Positions 1 to 6,099 of a stretch of 22,636 nucleotides of DNA are shown here, in pieces. The stretch spans positions 1-22,636 of the forward strand of contig DGTW01000097.1 of NCBI GenBank assembly GCA_002393835.1, in the 5' to 3' direction. Numbering within the stretch: the first letter of the stretch is position 1; the number at the start of each line of letters is the position of its first letter. A program made the translations under genes and the position numbers. The notes beneath the pieces are model-generated. The model did not search any database, was not told where the DNA came from, and saw nothing but the letters and a program-made list of their open reading frames with translations. The DNA comes from Treponema sp. UBA4326 (GTDB lineage: Bacteria; Spirochaetota; Spirochaetia; Treponematales; Treponemataceae).

Positions 1-1528
1 GGATAATTACAACGCCAATCAAGACAAGCATGATTGTCTTTCTGGTCTGCTGGGCGTGAATGATTGCCTCATCTTCAAGATTCCAGTCATCTTCGCGCGG
101 AATCGGCCATGAAGTAATGGTAACTGAATCTCCCCTGGTGCGGTTGTAACCGATTGCATCCCGAACGATGCTAGCCGCCTGATCACGAACTGAGTCACTT
201 ACGGGCTTGTAAACACGGACGATATGACCGAGGCGGAAGCGAATATTGTCGTTATCCTCAACATTGGGGTATTTTTCTTCATATTTTGTCTTTAAAGAGT
301 CATAATTTTTTTCGGTGACGAAAACCGGGTTGTTTCCGCCGTCAAGCTCTTTTTCCCAGTAACCGTCGATATTGGCAGAGGCCGTAATACGATCGATAGA
401 AGGAGCCTTTTCGATGTGCTTCTGTTCGGTGTTAACCACATAATTCTTTGTGGTTCCCTCTTCTTTGGACTCACCGATGACATTAGACATATCTGAGTAA
501 ACAGGAGGATTTTGTCCCTCAACTCCGGCTGGTCCTTCTGGATTATAGCCGGTTCCCGTCCATTTTTTTGTTACAGTCTGCTCTGAGATTGCAAAAGAAT
601 CCACAGTTTCAAGCTCTGAGTAAGGAGTGTCCGGGTTGTCAGGGGTCTTGGTAATCGGAGTATATTCAGTTTTGTCGCTTGTAACCTTCGACATATCCAT
701 TTCAACTGAAACGGCGACACTTCGTACACGGTCGGTCGTAAAGTTTGACTGGAGCATATTCTGAGCTTTTGCGGCAAGCTTTGCCTCCAGCTGCATTCTG
801 TATTCCTGCTGTTTTTTTACGACCTCAACGGCATCAAATTCAGCCATGCCCTCAAAATCATTAAGGTGAACGCCGTTATTGTCAAGGATGGTGACATTTT
901 CCTCAAGAAGACCCGGAACCGCGCTGATAACCAGGTTCTGGATAGCTTTTATTTTTCGCCGTTCAGGAGTCTCACCGTTAAAACGAAGGCGGATAGAAGC
1001 CTGTGCGGGGCGAGACTGAGAGGTAAAGAGGCCGTCAGATTTTTGATTGATAATAACAGTGGCATCGGCAACGAAATCAAGGGATTTAAGCATCTGCTCA
1101 ACCTGATTGTTCACACGCTGAAGCTGCCGTTCGTTGCGTTCGAAATCAGTCGTAGTCCAGTCCCTTACATTAAGCTCGACATCCCAGACATTGTATGAGG
1201 AGGCAAGAATTCCCTCTACAGTTAAATCGGCACGAACCCTGCGGGCCGTCCTTTCATCAGGAACCGTAAAAATACCCGTGGTTTCATTTAAAGTATAATC
1301 AATATTTTTCTGTTCAAGACGGGTGACGATTTCATCCCGCTTTGCCTCATCGGTGATTGGCGTTCGGAAAAGCTGAACTGTGGTAGGCTTTGAAGAGCCT
1401 CGGAACACAACGACTAAAACGACAATAACCGCGACCAAAATGCCCGCGGCAATTACTTTTTGAATGGGCTTCCATGATGCCCATAAACTTTTTAACTTGG
1501 CAACAGTATTTTTAAGCCAGTCGTTCAT
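1..1528 (-). CDS. fliF: Flagellar MS-ring protein FliF, 3' end cut by the window
   Basis: FliF forms the membrane ring on which the flagellar rotor and export gate are built. The reading frame is open for 509 codons from ATG at 1528 to the window edge. The start is set by a GGGAGGGG ribosome-binding site just upstream. A first membrane helix lies at about residues 25-42 (VIAAGILVAVIVVLVVVF), followed by the periplasmic YscJ/FliF ring-building region, for example the stretch LEQKNIDYTLNETTGIFTVP. The frame reaches the window edge inside the second membrane helix (TIMLVLIGVVI), so the cytoplasmic FliG-binding tail is missing here only because of the window. It is the last visible gene of flgB-flgC-fliE-fliF, and fliE ends 107 bp upstream. 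Identification is firm. The frame carries no internal stop. Confidence 0.96.
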   Translation of the reverse strand, partial: MNDWLKNTVAKLKSLWASWKPIQKVIAAGILVAVIVVLVVVFRGSSKPTTVQLFRTPITDEAKRDEIVTRLEQKNIDYTLNETTGIFTVPDERTARRVRADLTVEGILASSYNVWDVELNVRDWTTTDFERNERQLQRVNNQVEQMLKSLDFVADATVIINQKSDGLFTSQSRPAQASIRLRFNGETPERRKIKAIQNLVISAVPGLLEENVTILDNNGVHLNDFEGMAEFDAVEVVKKQQEYRMQLEAKLAAKAQNMLQSNFTTDRVRSVAVSVEMDMSKVTSDKTEYTPITKTPDNPDTPYSELETVDSFAISEQTVTKKWTGTGYNPEGPAGVEGQNPPVYSDMSNVIGESKEEGTTKNYVVNTEQKHIEKAPSIDRITASANIDGYWEKELDGGNNPVFVTEKNYDSLKTKYEEKYPNVEDNDNIRFRLGHIVRVYKPVSDSVRDQAASIVRDAIGYNRTRGDSVTITSWPIPREDDWNLEDEAIIHAQQTRKTIMLVLIGVVII

Positions 1529-1635
1529 CTACCCCTCCCGTGAACGAACCTACAATATTTTATAATAGCACGCTTTTCTTCTGTTGGAAAGCGAATTATA
1601 AAGCAGCACTTACGAATTTAATTCAGCAAGCCTTT

Positions 1636-1989
1636 TTACCTGTTGGTTGAAAGCTCATTCCAGCCAGTTACGAGACGGTCAATGACTGTCTGCGCAAGGC
1701 TTAAAGACATTTGAGCCTTTGCCATCGCTGTGGTTACATCATGAATATCGACAGAATCCGGGTCAGTAATAAGCTGCTGTGAAACCTTGCCCACATTAAG
1801 CTGCTGGCTGTTCATCTCAGCGACCGCATTGACGAGATAACTCTCGAAAGACCCAAGAGATTTTTCATTCTGTACAGGATTTGAATTTCCCTGTCCGGGA
1901 ATAAATGAAGTGAGCTTGGCACTACCCACATGAGCCGGGTTAGTACGTGTCATCTGCAACTGTGACATACTTGGCATTTTAACATTCAT
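1636..1989 (-). CDS. fliE: Flagellar hook-basal body protein FliE
   Basis: FliE is the small adaptor joining the MS ring to the proximal rod. The 117-aa length fits the family. The C-terminal half carries the family pattern: SVDIHDVTTAMAKAQMSLSL is the usual D-x-H-x-x-x-x-A-x-x-K-A-x-x-S-L segment, followed by a helix ending DRLVTGWNEL. The N-terminal 35 residues are low in order and typical of FliE. The start at 1989 is supported by GGTG at suitable spacing (GGTGAATATT before ATG). It lies between flgC and fliF, the standard order, and a promoter-like sequence lies just upstream. Confidence 0.95.
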   Translation of the reverse strand: MNVKMPSMSQLQMTRTNPAHVGSAKLTSFIPGQGNSNPVQNEKSLGSFESYLVNAVAEMNSQQLNVGKVSQQLITDPDSVDIHDVTTAMAKAQMSLSLAQTVIDRLVTGWNELSTNR

Positions 1990-2007
1990 AAATATTCACC
2001 CATTAAA

Positions 2008-2036
2008 ATTTTATAACAAAAATGTCATTATGACAA
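2008..2036 (-). promoter_or_regulatory. Putative sigma-70 promoter for fliE with a palindrome over the -35
   Basis: On the minus strand TTGTCA (2036-2031) is followed by a 17-nt spacer and TAAAAT (2013-2008), about 18 bp before the fliE start. The -35 is overlapped by a perfect 13-bp palindrome, TGTCATTATGACA (2023-2035), which could be an operator. It would give fliE-fliF a promoter separate from flgB. This is motif matching only. Confidence 0.45.
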
Positions 2037-2080
2037 GACATCAATAATTCGCAATTACGAATTATATCTTACAAATTTAA

Positions 2081-2542
2081 TTAACCTCGTCCAATCTCCA
2101 ATGCGCTAGAGAACATGTCTTTTGCGCCCTGAACGACCGTTGAATTCGCCTCGTAAGCACGGCTGGCCGAAATCAAGTCAACCATTTCGTTAACGATGTT
2201 AACATTCGGATACTCGACATAACCCTTGTTAGGGCCAGACTGAATGGCATCAGGATTGGTAGGATCATAAACAAGACGGCCCTGTTCAGTGCTCTTTACG
2301 ATTTCCTTTACACGAACGCCCATTCCAGGCCCGTTATCCTGATCGGCCGAGACAAAAGGACTTCTCCATGTCGGATGGCTTGAAGCAATCGGCTCGATTA
2401 CGACAGAAGATTTTTTAAAAGCACCGCCCTCAGGAGTGCGTGTAGTGCTTGCGTTGGCGATGTTGTTTGAAATGACATCAGTGCGAAGACGCTCGACGCT
2501 CATTCCAGTAGCAGCGATATTTATCGAAGTAAACATTCCCAT
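2081..2542 (-). CDS. flgC: Flagellar proximal rod protein FlgC
   Basis: FlgC is a proximal-rod subunit. The 153-aa product has the rod/hook N-terminal signature (MGMFTSINIAATGMSVERLR, then D-V-I-S-N-N-I-A-N) and the C-terminal partner helix (NIVNEMVDLISASRAYEAN) that pairs with it in the axial coiled coil. The middle segment GVRVKEI and the Y-V-x-Y-P-N-V-N-I motif are typical of FlgC. The start at 2542 follows GGAGG with a 9-nt gap. It sits between flgB and fliE. A hairpin-forming heptamer repeat separates it from flgB. Confidence 0.97.
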   Translation of the reverse strand: MGMFTSINIAATGMSVERLRTDVISNNIANASTTRTPEGGAFKKSSVVIEPIASSHPTWRSPFVSADQDNGPGMGVRVKEIVKSTEQGRLVYDPTNPDAIQSGPNKGYVEYPNVNIVNEMVDLISASRAYEANSTVVQGAKDMFSSALEIGRG

Positions 2543-2563
2543 ATCAAAAAACCTCCGGTTTTT

Positions 2564-2640
2564 CAGTTAGTAGTTAGAAATTAGGAGTTAGGAGTAAGGA
2601 GTTTTTTTAACTTCTAATTCCTAACTTCTCACTCCTAACT
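2564..2640. repeat. Inverted repeat built of 7-bp units, copy 1 (flgB-flgC gap)
   Basis: The left arm runs AGTTAGA-AATTAGG-AGTTAGG-AGTAAGG (about 2571-2600) and the right arm is largely its reverse complement (2609-2640), joined by a short T-rich loop. In RNA this is a stem of about 30 bp. A near-identical copy lies at 18600-18670 in the gap between the ABC binding protein and its permease. Both copies sit between cistrons of one operon, which fits a processing or mRNA-stabilising hairpin or a miniature mobile repeat. Confidence 0.85.
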
Positions 2641-2642
2641 TT

Positions 2643-3059
2643 TTATCGTTTCATTGCCGTTTTTACCTGGCTGAACTCGAAATTTTCAAGCTGGGCCAGA
2701 AGGCGGTAGTTGAGCTGAATCTTCATGATGTTCATGGCTTCGTATTCAGGGTCAACATTGTTTCCGTTGGCATTGGCAGTAGAAGCCCAATCAGTTACAC
2801 GGCGGGGCTCCACACTCTTCCAATCATAAGGCTGTTCAATCTGAATGTGCCTGTCGTTTGTCGTGGTGAGCTGCATTCTGTGCTCAGTATCCTTTTCGCT
2901 TTCAAAAGCCTTTTTAAGCTCGCTCTCGAAGCTGACAGTCTGCCTCTTGTAGTTAGGGACCTCTGCGTTTGCAATATTGTTAGCAGAAACCTGGTAGCGA
3001 AGAGAATTGACATCCATCGCACGAGATAACAAATCAACTGACCGTGTAAAAGTATTCAT
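2643..3059 (-). CDS. flgB: Flagellar proximal rod protein FlgB
   Basis: FlgB is the rod subunit nearest the MS ring. The 138-aa product has the expected N-terminal helix followed by Q-V-S-A-N-N-I-A-N-A-E-V-P-N-Y-K-R, the family hallmark. The C-terminal helix (YEAMNIMKIQLNYRLLAQLE) ends normally. It begins the basal-body operon here. No convincing Shine-Dalgarno sequence precedes the ATG at 3059. Instead the start codon lies inside a perfect 17-bp palindrome (3053-3069). The family call is firm. The start is supported by homology, not by the ribosome-binding site. Confidence 0.96.
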   Translation of the reverse strand: MNTFTRSVDLLSRAMDVNSLRYQVSANNIANAEVPNYKRQTVSFESELKKAFESEKDTEHRMQLTTTNDRHIQIEQPYDWKSVEPRRVTDWASTANANGNNVDPEYEAMNIMKIQLNYRLLAQLENFEFSQVKTAMKR

Positions 3060-3069
3060 ACTATGAATA
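3053..3069. promoter_or_regulatory. Perfect palindrome over the flgB start codon
   Basis: TATTCATA, a single C, then TATGAATA: 8-bp arms with no mismatch, including the flgB ATG on the minus strand. It could be an operator or an RNA hairpin limiting translation initiation. No strong Shine-Dalgarno accompanies it. Confidence 0.5.
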
Positions 3070-3100
3070 TCGGAATCCGGAAATAAAAGTTAAGGAAAAT

Positions 3101-3149
3101 GAAAGTTGAAAGATGAAAGATGAAAGTGGAAAGATGAAAGATGAAAAAA
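3101..3149. repeat. Seven tandem 7-bp units upstream of flgB
   Basis: Units in register read GAAAGTT, GAAAGAT, GAAAGAT, GAAAGTG, GAAAGAT, GAAAGAT, GAAAAAA on the plus strand. The array lies between an intrinsic terminator (3144-3168) and flgB, so it occupies the only space available for a flgB promoter. The period equals that of the inverted repeats at 2564 and 18600, although the unit differs. Confidence 0.85.
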
Positions 3150-3168
3150 AAGGGGAGAAGTCTCTCCC
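3144..3168 (-). terminator. Intrinsic terminator upstream of flgB
   Basis: On the minus strand GGGAGA, loop GACT and TCTCCC are followed by C and eight T residues. The stem is perfect. It should stop transcripts coming from the ABC ATPase gene and so separates the transporter from the flagellar operon. Confidence 0.8.
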
Positions 3169-3169
3169 T

Positions 3170-3281
3170 CGCTCCAGCCCGCTTTGCGGTCTTACGCTAC
3201 CCTCTCACCTAAGGGGCACCCCCTTAAAATCCCCATCGGTATGAAAAACGGTGCAGGCACAGCCTTCACCGAGACTCGACT
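3170..3281. repeat. GC-rich palindromic intergenic element
   Basis: This stretch between the terminator and the ATPase stop is more GC-rich than the coding DNA around it. It carries the palindrome TAAGGGG-CAC-CCCCTTA (3210-3226). No reading frame looks like a gene on either strand. Its composition and position suggest a dispersed REP-like element. Only one copy is in this window, so that is inference. Confidence 0.4.
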
Positions 3282-4074
3282 AAAAACTTGTCTCACAAGT
3301 TTTTTCGCCTTCGGCGACCGTCTCCCTATGATTAAACCTTTTCAAGAAATCCCGGAGTCTGTCTGTCTGAGGATTTGAAATCAGGGATTTTGGGTCTCCC
3401 TGCTCCACGATTACACCTCCCGCCATGAAGATGATTTTGTCGGAAATGTCGCGGGCAAAGGACATCTCATGGGTGACTACAATCATGGTCATTTTTTCAA
3501 GGGCAAGCTGCTTGATTACGGCCAGGATTTCCCCGGTAAGCTCAGGGTCGAGAGCGCTGGTTGGCTCGTCGAACAAAAGAACTTTAGGCTTCAAGGCAAG
3601 GCTTCGGGCAATGGAGACCCGCTGCTGCTGGCCGCCACTCAATTCGCAAGGATAAGCGTTTTCTTTGTCAGAAAGGCCAACATCAGAAAGGAGTTTTCGG
3701 GCAATCTCCACAGCCTCGGCTTTCGGGGTCTTTAAAACATGAATCTGAGCATCAGTAATGTTCTGCAAGACGCTCATGTGGGGAAAAAGATTGAAATTCT
3801 GGAAAACGAAGCCCAGGTTGAGGGCCGACTTCCGCAATTCGTCTTTTGGAGCATATTTTCCATTTTCAACAATAGGACTTCCAGAAATGTAAATAGAGCC
3901 GTCATCAACATTCTCTAACTGGGCGATACAGCGGAGCATGGTGGATTTTCCGCTTCCGCTCGGGCCGATAATTCCCAGGATTTCGCCCTGCTCCACATCA
4001 AAAGAAATATCTTTTAAAACCTGAACGCCGTCCGAGAAAGATTTTTTTATATTCTTAACGCTGATGATTGCCAT
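3280..4074 (-). CDS. Polar amino-acid ABC transporter, ATP-binding protein
   Basis: This is the ATPase that powers uptake by a HisP/GlnQ-type importer. Visible motifs are Walker A GPSGSGKST (residues 37-45), Q-loop near 92, signature LSGGQQQR (145-152), Walker B VLLFDE (165-170) and the switch histidine in VVTHE (202). Family members end shortly after the FLKRF segment (243-247). Here an extra 17 residues (NHRETVAEGEKTCETSF) are encoded by palindromic DNA that also forms a terminator. The start at 4074 follows AAGGT with a 9-10 nt gap. The matching permease and binding protein lie 13.9 kb upstream, separated by the accessory block, so this gene probably depends on its own promoter. The substrate cannot be told from the sequence. 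Confidence 0.93.
   Translation of the reverse strand: MAIISVKNIKKSFSDGVQVLKDISFDVEQGEILGIIGPSGSGKSTMLRCIAQLENVDDGSIYISGSPIVENGKYAPKDELRKSALNLGFVFQNFNLFPHMSVLQNITDAQIHVLKTPKAEAVEIARKLLSDVGLSDKENAYPCELSGGQQQRVSIARSLALKPKVLLFDEPTSALDPELTGEILAVIKQLALEKMTMIVVTHEMSFARDISDKIIFMAGGVIVEQGDPKSLISNPQTDRLRDFLKRFNHRETVAEGEKTCETSF
3282..3304 (-). terminator. Terminator hairpin embedded in the ATPase 3' end
   Basis: A perfect palindrome with 10-bp arms (AAAAACTTGT, loop of 3, ACAAGTTTTT) covers the last seven codons and reaches into the TAG stop. A second small hairpin, CGCC-TTC-GGCG, adjoins it at 3306-3316. The T-rich arm makes it a plausible intrinsic terminator. Confidence 0.65.
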
Positions 4075-4093
4075 TTTTTTTTACCTTGAGATG

Positions 4094-4102
4094 ACTATAG
4101 CA
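4094..4102 (-). promoter_or_regulatory. Possible extended -10 promoter for the ABC ATPase
   Basis: The minus strand reads TGC-TATAGT, an extended -10 form, 20 bp before the ATPase start codon. No good -35 is visible, as is usual for extended -10 promoters. It would explain expression of the ATPase away from its permease. Weak evidence. Confidence 0.35.
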
Positions 4103-4119
4103 CAAATCCCAAAGAATTA

Positions 4120-5208
4120 CTATAAAAGAATCGCAGCCGTATCGCTTTCGGTGTGCGGGTTTAAATCGGAAAGGATTTTTGAATCGTACGGATCAATCGC
4201 CCAGCCGTCCGCAACAAGTTCTTCTATATTTTCATACTCAGCAATCAGAAACTCAGAAGGAACAGGCTCGTCGATTTGCATTTCAGGCACACATACCTTT
4301 ATGCAACCTTCAGAAAACTCTGAAATGATTCCGTACTCGCCGCTGGCTTTTTTTAGCGTGGTTTTAACAGTTGCTTTTTTCATGAACTTATTGTTTATTT
4401 TAATCTCCAGTTCATGAAGTCTTTTGCTGCATTTTTCATTTGTTGCCCCGAACGGTTCACATCCTTCTTCCAGTACTTCATCAAAAACTTTTTCAAGATA
4501 GTATTTCTTGTTTTTGACAAATCCCTGCACGCCCTCGCCGTTCTTGCCCAGCGCGTAAAACTTGAAGTCGATCCCTAAATCTTCCATGCGCTGAAAAACA
4601 AAAAGCGCAGGTCTCCATTTCGTCACAAAGCTGATGGAATTTTTCTCAGCGTTTATCAGGGAATTTTTTCCGCCCTCAAAGGAACCTTCAAGCAGCTGGT
4701 CGTTCGGAAGGCCAAGCCAGTCAAAAGAAAAATCATTTTTATCCCTGCCGTAACGCTCGCTTCCGTACTTTTCGATGAACGAAACAAAATCTTCGTGTGA
4801 AAAGAATGTGATTTTATTCTCCGTTGGATTCATTTTTGCACCTCCAAAGTCAATGATTTTATCCAGAACCAGTCTGTAATTTAAGGCAAGTTTTCTGACC
4901 TCCTTGCCGTCTACCTCTTTCATCCGCAGGCTTCCGTCAACCGGCGAAAGCCAGGTCAGATAATAATCGCACAATTCTCTGCTGAAAATGGCTTCCTTAC
5001 GAACACAGGCAGCTCCGTCCCTGTCATCCGAAAGCTTGTTAAGGTTCTTCAAAAAATACGCATCGAATTTTTGAATCATTTCTGCCAGCTCCGGCAGGTT
5101 TCTACTTTTCAGACACGCGCTTTTCAACGGTGTTTCAAGAAGAAAAATCCTTGCAAGCCTTTCATCGATAATGCTCATCAACATGATCAGTCTGCCTTTC
5201 AGAGTCAT
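4120..5208 (-). CDS. Api92/YubB-like protein with extra N-terminal region and shared C-terminal module
   Basis: Function unknown. Three parts are visible. Residues 1-125 are mostly helical and unrecognised. Residues 126-235 match the protein at 16948-17718 (ITFFSHEDFVSFIEKYG against ISFFSHEDFLSFLERFG) and contain ISFVTKWRPALFVFQRMEDLG then G-V-Q-G-F. That layout resembles the ferredoxin-like Api92/YubB family, where a 'sF.T.W.pP' strand precedes 'f.G'. Residues 292-338 form the GIISEF-E-CIK module shared with two other proteins here. ATG 5208 follows GGAGG with a 6-nt gap, but the cassette promoter upstream would start RNA almost on that site, so ATG 5184 or 5178 is possible. A perfect GGAGG also precedes Met126 (4833), suggesting a second product or a former gene boundary. 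The family assignment is tentative. Confidence 0.75.
   Translation of the reverse strand: MTLKGRLIMLMSIIDERLARIFLLETPLKSACLKSRNLPELAEMIQKFDAYFLKNLNKLSDDRDGAACVRKEAIFSRELCDYYLTWLSPVDGSLRMKEVDGKEVRKLALNYRLVLDKIIDFGGAKMNPTENKITFFSHEDFVSFIEKYGSERYGRDKNDFSFDWLGLPNDQLLEGSFEGGKNSLINAEKNSISFVTKWRPALFVFQRMEDLGIDFKFYALGKNGEGVQGFVKNKKYYLEKVFDEVLEEGCEPFGATNEKCSKRLHELEIKINNKFMKKATVKTTLKKASGEYGIISEFSEGCIKVCVPEMQIDEPVPSEFLIAEYENIEELVADGWAIDPYDSKILSDLNPHTESDTAAILL
4831..4845 (-). promoter_or_regulatory. Strong internal ribosome-binding site and ATG
   Basis: GGAGG (4845-4841), a 7-nt gap and ATG (4833-4831) lie in frame inside the 362-aa gene. The encoded start, MNPTENKITFF, aligns with the true start of the paralogue, MNVTGNEISFF. 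Initiation here would give a 237-aa product equivalent to that paralogue. Confidence 0.6.
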
Positions 5209-5225
5209 ATTCGGCCTCCGCTAAT

Positions 5226-5254
5226 AATATATGGAAAATGTGCAGGAAGTTCAA
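5226..5254 (-). promoter_or_regulatory. Cassette promoter 1 (unit C)
   Basis: On the minus strand TTGAAC (5254-5249), a 17-nt spacer and TATATT (5231-5226). The spacer also resembles those of the cassettes at 15211 and 17855. It lies 17 bp before the annotated start of the 362-aa gene, an unusually short leader. Confidence 0.65.
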
Positions 5255-5331
5255 AAAAAGTGAGGAAGAATGAAAAGCTTGACTGGATTTGAACCGTCCA
5301 GAAATATGCATTTTTCGTTCTTAATTATGGC

Positions 5332-5373
5332 AATGTTTTTATAATTCCTTCGCTGAAGTTTTAGAAAAACATT
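5332..5373. repeat. Nested stem-loop downstream of the 119-aa gene
   Basis: AATGTTTTT (5332-5340) and AAAAACATT (5365-5373) are perfect 9-bp arms. Inside them CTTC-GCT-GAAG (5348-5358) forms a second small stem. It follows the stop of the 119-aa gene by about 40 bp and precedes cassette promoter 1. It may end or protect the upstream transcript. There is no clean T-run after it. Confidence 0.4.
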
Positions 5374-5414
5374 ACAAAAGCAATGAAATGATTCTGACTT
5401 AGAGTGCTTAAAGC

Positions 5415-5774
5415 TCAGTATTCTTCACCAATTCCCCAGCCATCGGCAATCAGTTCTTCGATGTTTTTGTATTCGGCGATAAGCTCATCGGAAGGAATCA
5501 GGCTGCCGTCTTCTGCAAGGCATGGAACGCTCAGCTTTATGCAGTTTTCCGAAAACTCAGAGATTATTCCGAGAACAACATCCATAGCCATTCCGTCCTG
5601 TCCAGAAGCACGATGTGCAAGCTTTTTTACGATGGAGCGGAGTTTTGCATTTTCCCTTGTATCATCGAAAATTTCATCGCTCCATGTAAAGCAACCGTAC
5701 TCGATTTCTTCAATATCCGACTCGCTGAATTCGGGATTTTCAATAAAATAGATTTTCTTTTGATTCTGGCTCAT
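5415..5774 (-). CDS. 119-aa acidic protein carrying the shared C-terminal module
   Basis: Unrecognised family. The start is ATG 5774, which overlaps the TGA of the ParB-like gene as ATGA and follows GGAG with a 7-8 nt gap. The longer frame opening at 5804 has no such support. Residues 1-68 are acidic and helical. Residues 69-116 are the module also found in the proteins at 4120-5208 and 16948-17718: GIISEFSENCIK, then IPSDELIAEY, NIEELIADGW. This is the smallest protein that holds the module, so it approximates the module alone. Overlap with the ParB-like gene implies coupled translation. No signal peptide, so probably cytoplasmic. Confidence 0.75.
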   Translation of the reverse strand: MSQNQKKIYFIENPEFSESDIEEIEYGCFTWSDEIFDDTRENAKLRSIVKKLAHRASGQDGMAMDVVLGIISEFSENCIKLSVPCLAEDGSLIPSDELIAEYKNIEELIADGWGIGEEY

Positions 5775-6097
5775 TGTTTTCTCCGATTGTGCCATTCCTT
5801 CCAAGAAACGGCGGGCTTCTCGCGAACCTGTACTTTCAGAAGCACGGGACGACCAAAACGAACCACCGCGGCAAGTCTGTGCTGGCCGTTGATCAGTTCA
5901 CCATCCTCAGTGACCCAAATAGGAATACCGCCCTTCTCCTTCCATTCGCCCGCCTCCATCTTTCGTGCATATTCGGCGACGAGAGATTCTTTGAGCGGAC
6001 GATTGTACGGATTTTTGGAAAGCCAAGCCGCCGCCTGTTTTGGACTAATCAAGTCATAAAACGGCGGCGAGACTTTTTCCTGCTTATTCTCTGGCAT
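5771..6097 (-). CDS. Small ParB/Spo0J-like nuclease-domain protein
   Basis: A 108-aa protein with the core of the ParB N-terminal fold: a helix (LKESLVAEYARKMEAGEW), a strand pair (GIPIWVTEDGELIN) and GQHRLAAVVRFGRPV, with the family's G-x-H-R motif at residues 71-74. It lacks the helix-turn-helix of chromosome-partitioning ParB, so it is a single-domain member like those in phage and accessory regions, some of which bind CTP or act as nucleases. ATG 6097 comes 2 bp after the stop of the LRR-tailed gene, with only a weak ribosome-binding site, suggesting coupling. Its 3' end overlaps the next gene by ATGA. The activity cannot be inferred. Confidence 0.8.
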   Translation of the reverse strand: MPENKQEKVSPPFYDLISPKQAAAWLSKNPYNRPLKESLVAEYARKMEAGEWKEKGGIPIWVTEDGELINGQHRLAAVVRFGRPVLLKVQVREKPAVSWKEWHNRRKQ

Positions 6098-6099
6098 GA

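Noticed and set aside
866..1198. Plus-strand 110-codon ORF inside fliF
   Set aside because: It is antisense to a clear fliF coding frame and its product resembles nothing. The codon pattern follows the minus-strand gene.
5283..5301. tRNA T-arm-like hairpin (CTGGA ... TCCAG, with GGTTCAAATCC on the minus strand)
   Set aside because: The 5-bp T-stem and 7-nt loop cannot both be formed in register, and no acceptor, D or anticodon arm lies upstream. I could not support a tRNA remnant or attachment site.
5775..5804. Upstream start for the 119-aa protein
   Set aside because: The ATG at 5774 has GGAG at proper spacing and an ATGA overlap. The 10 extra residues have no supporting site.
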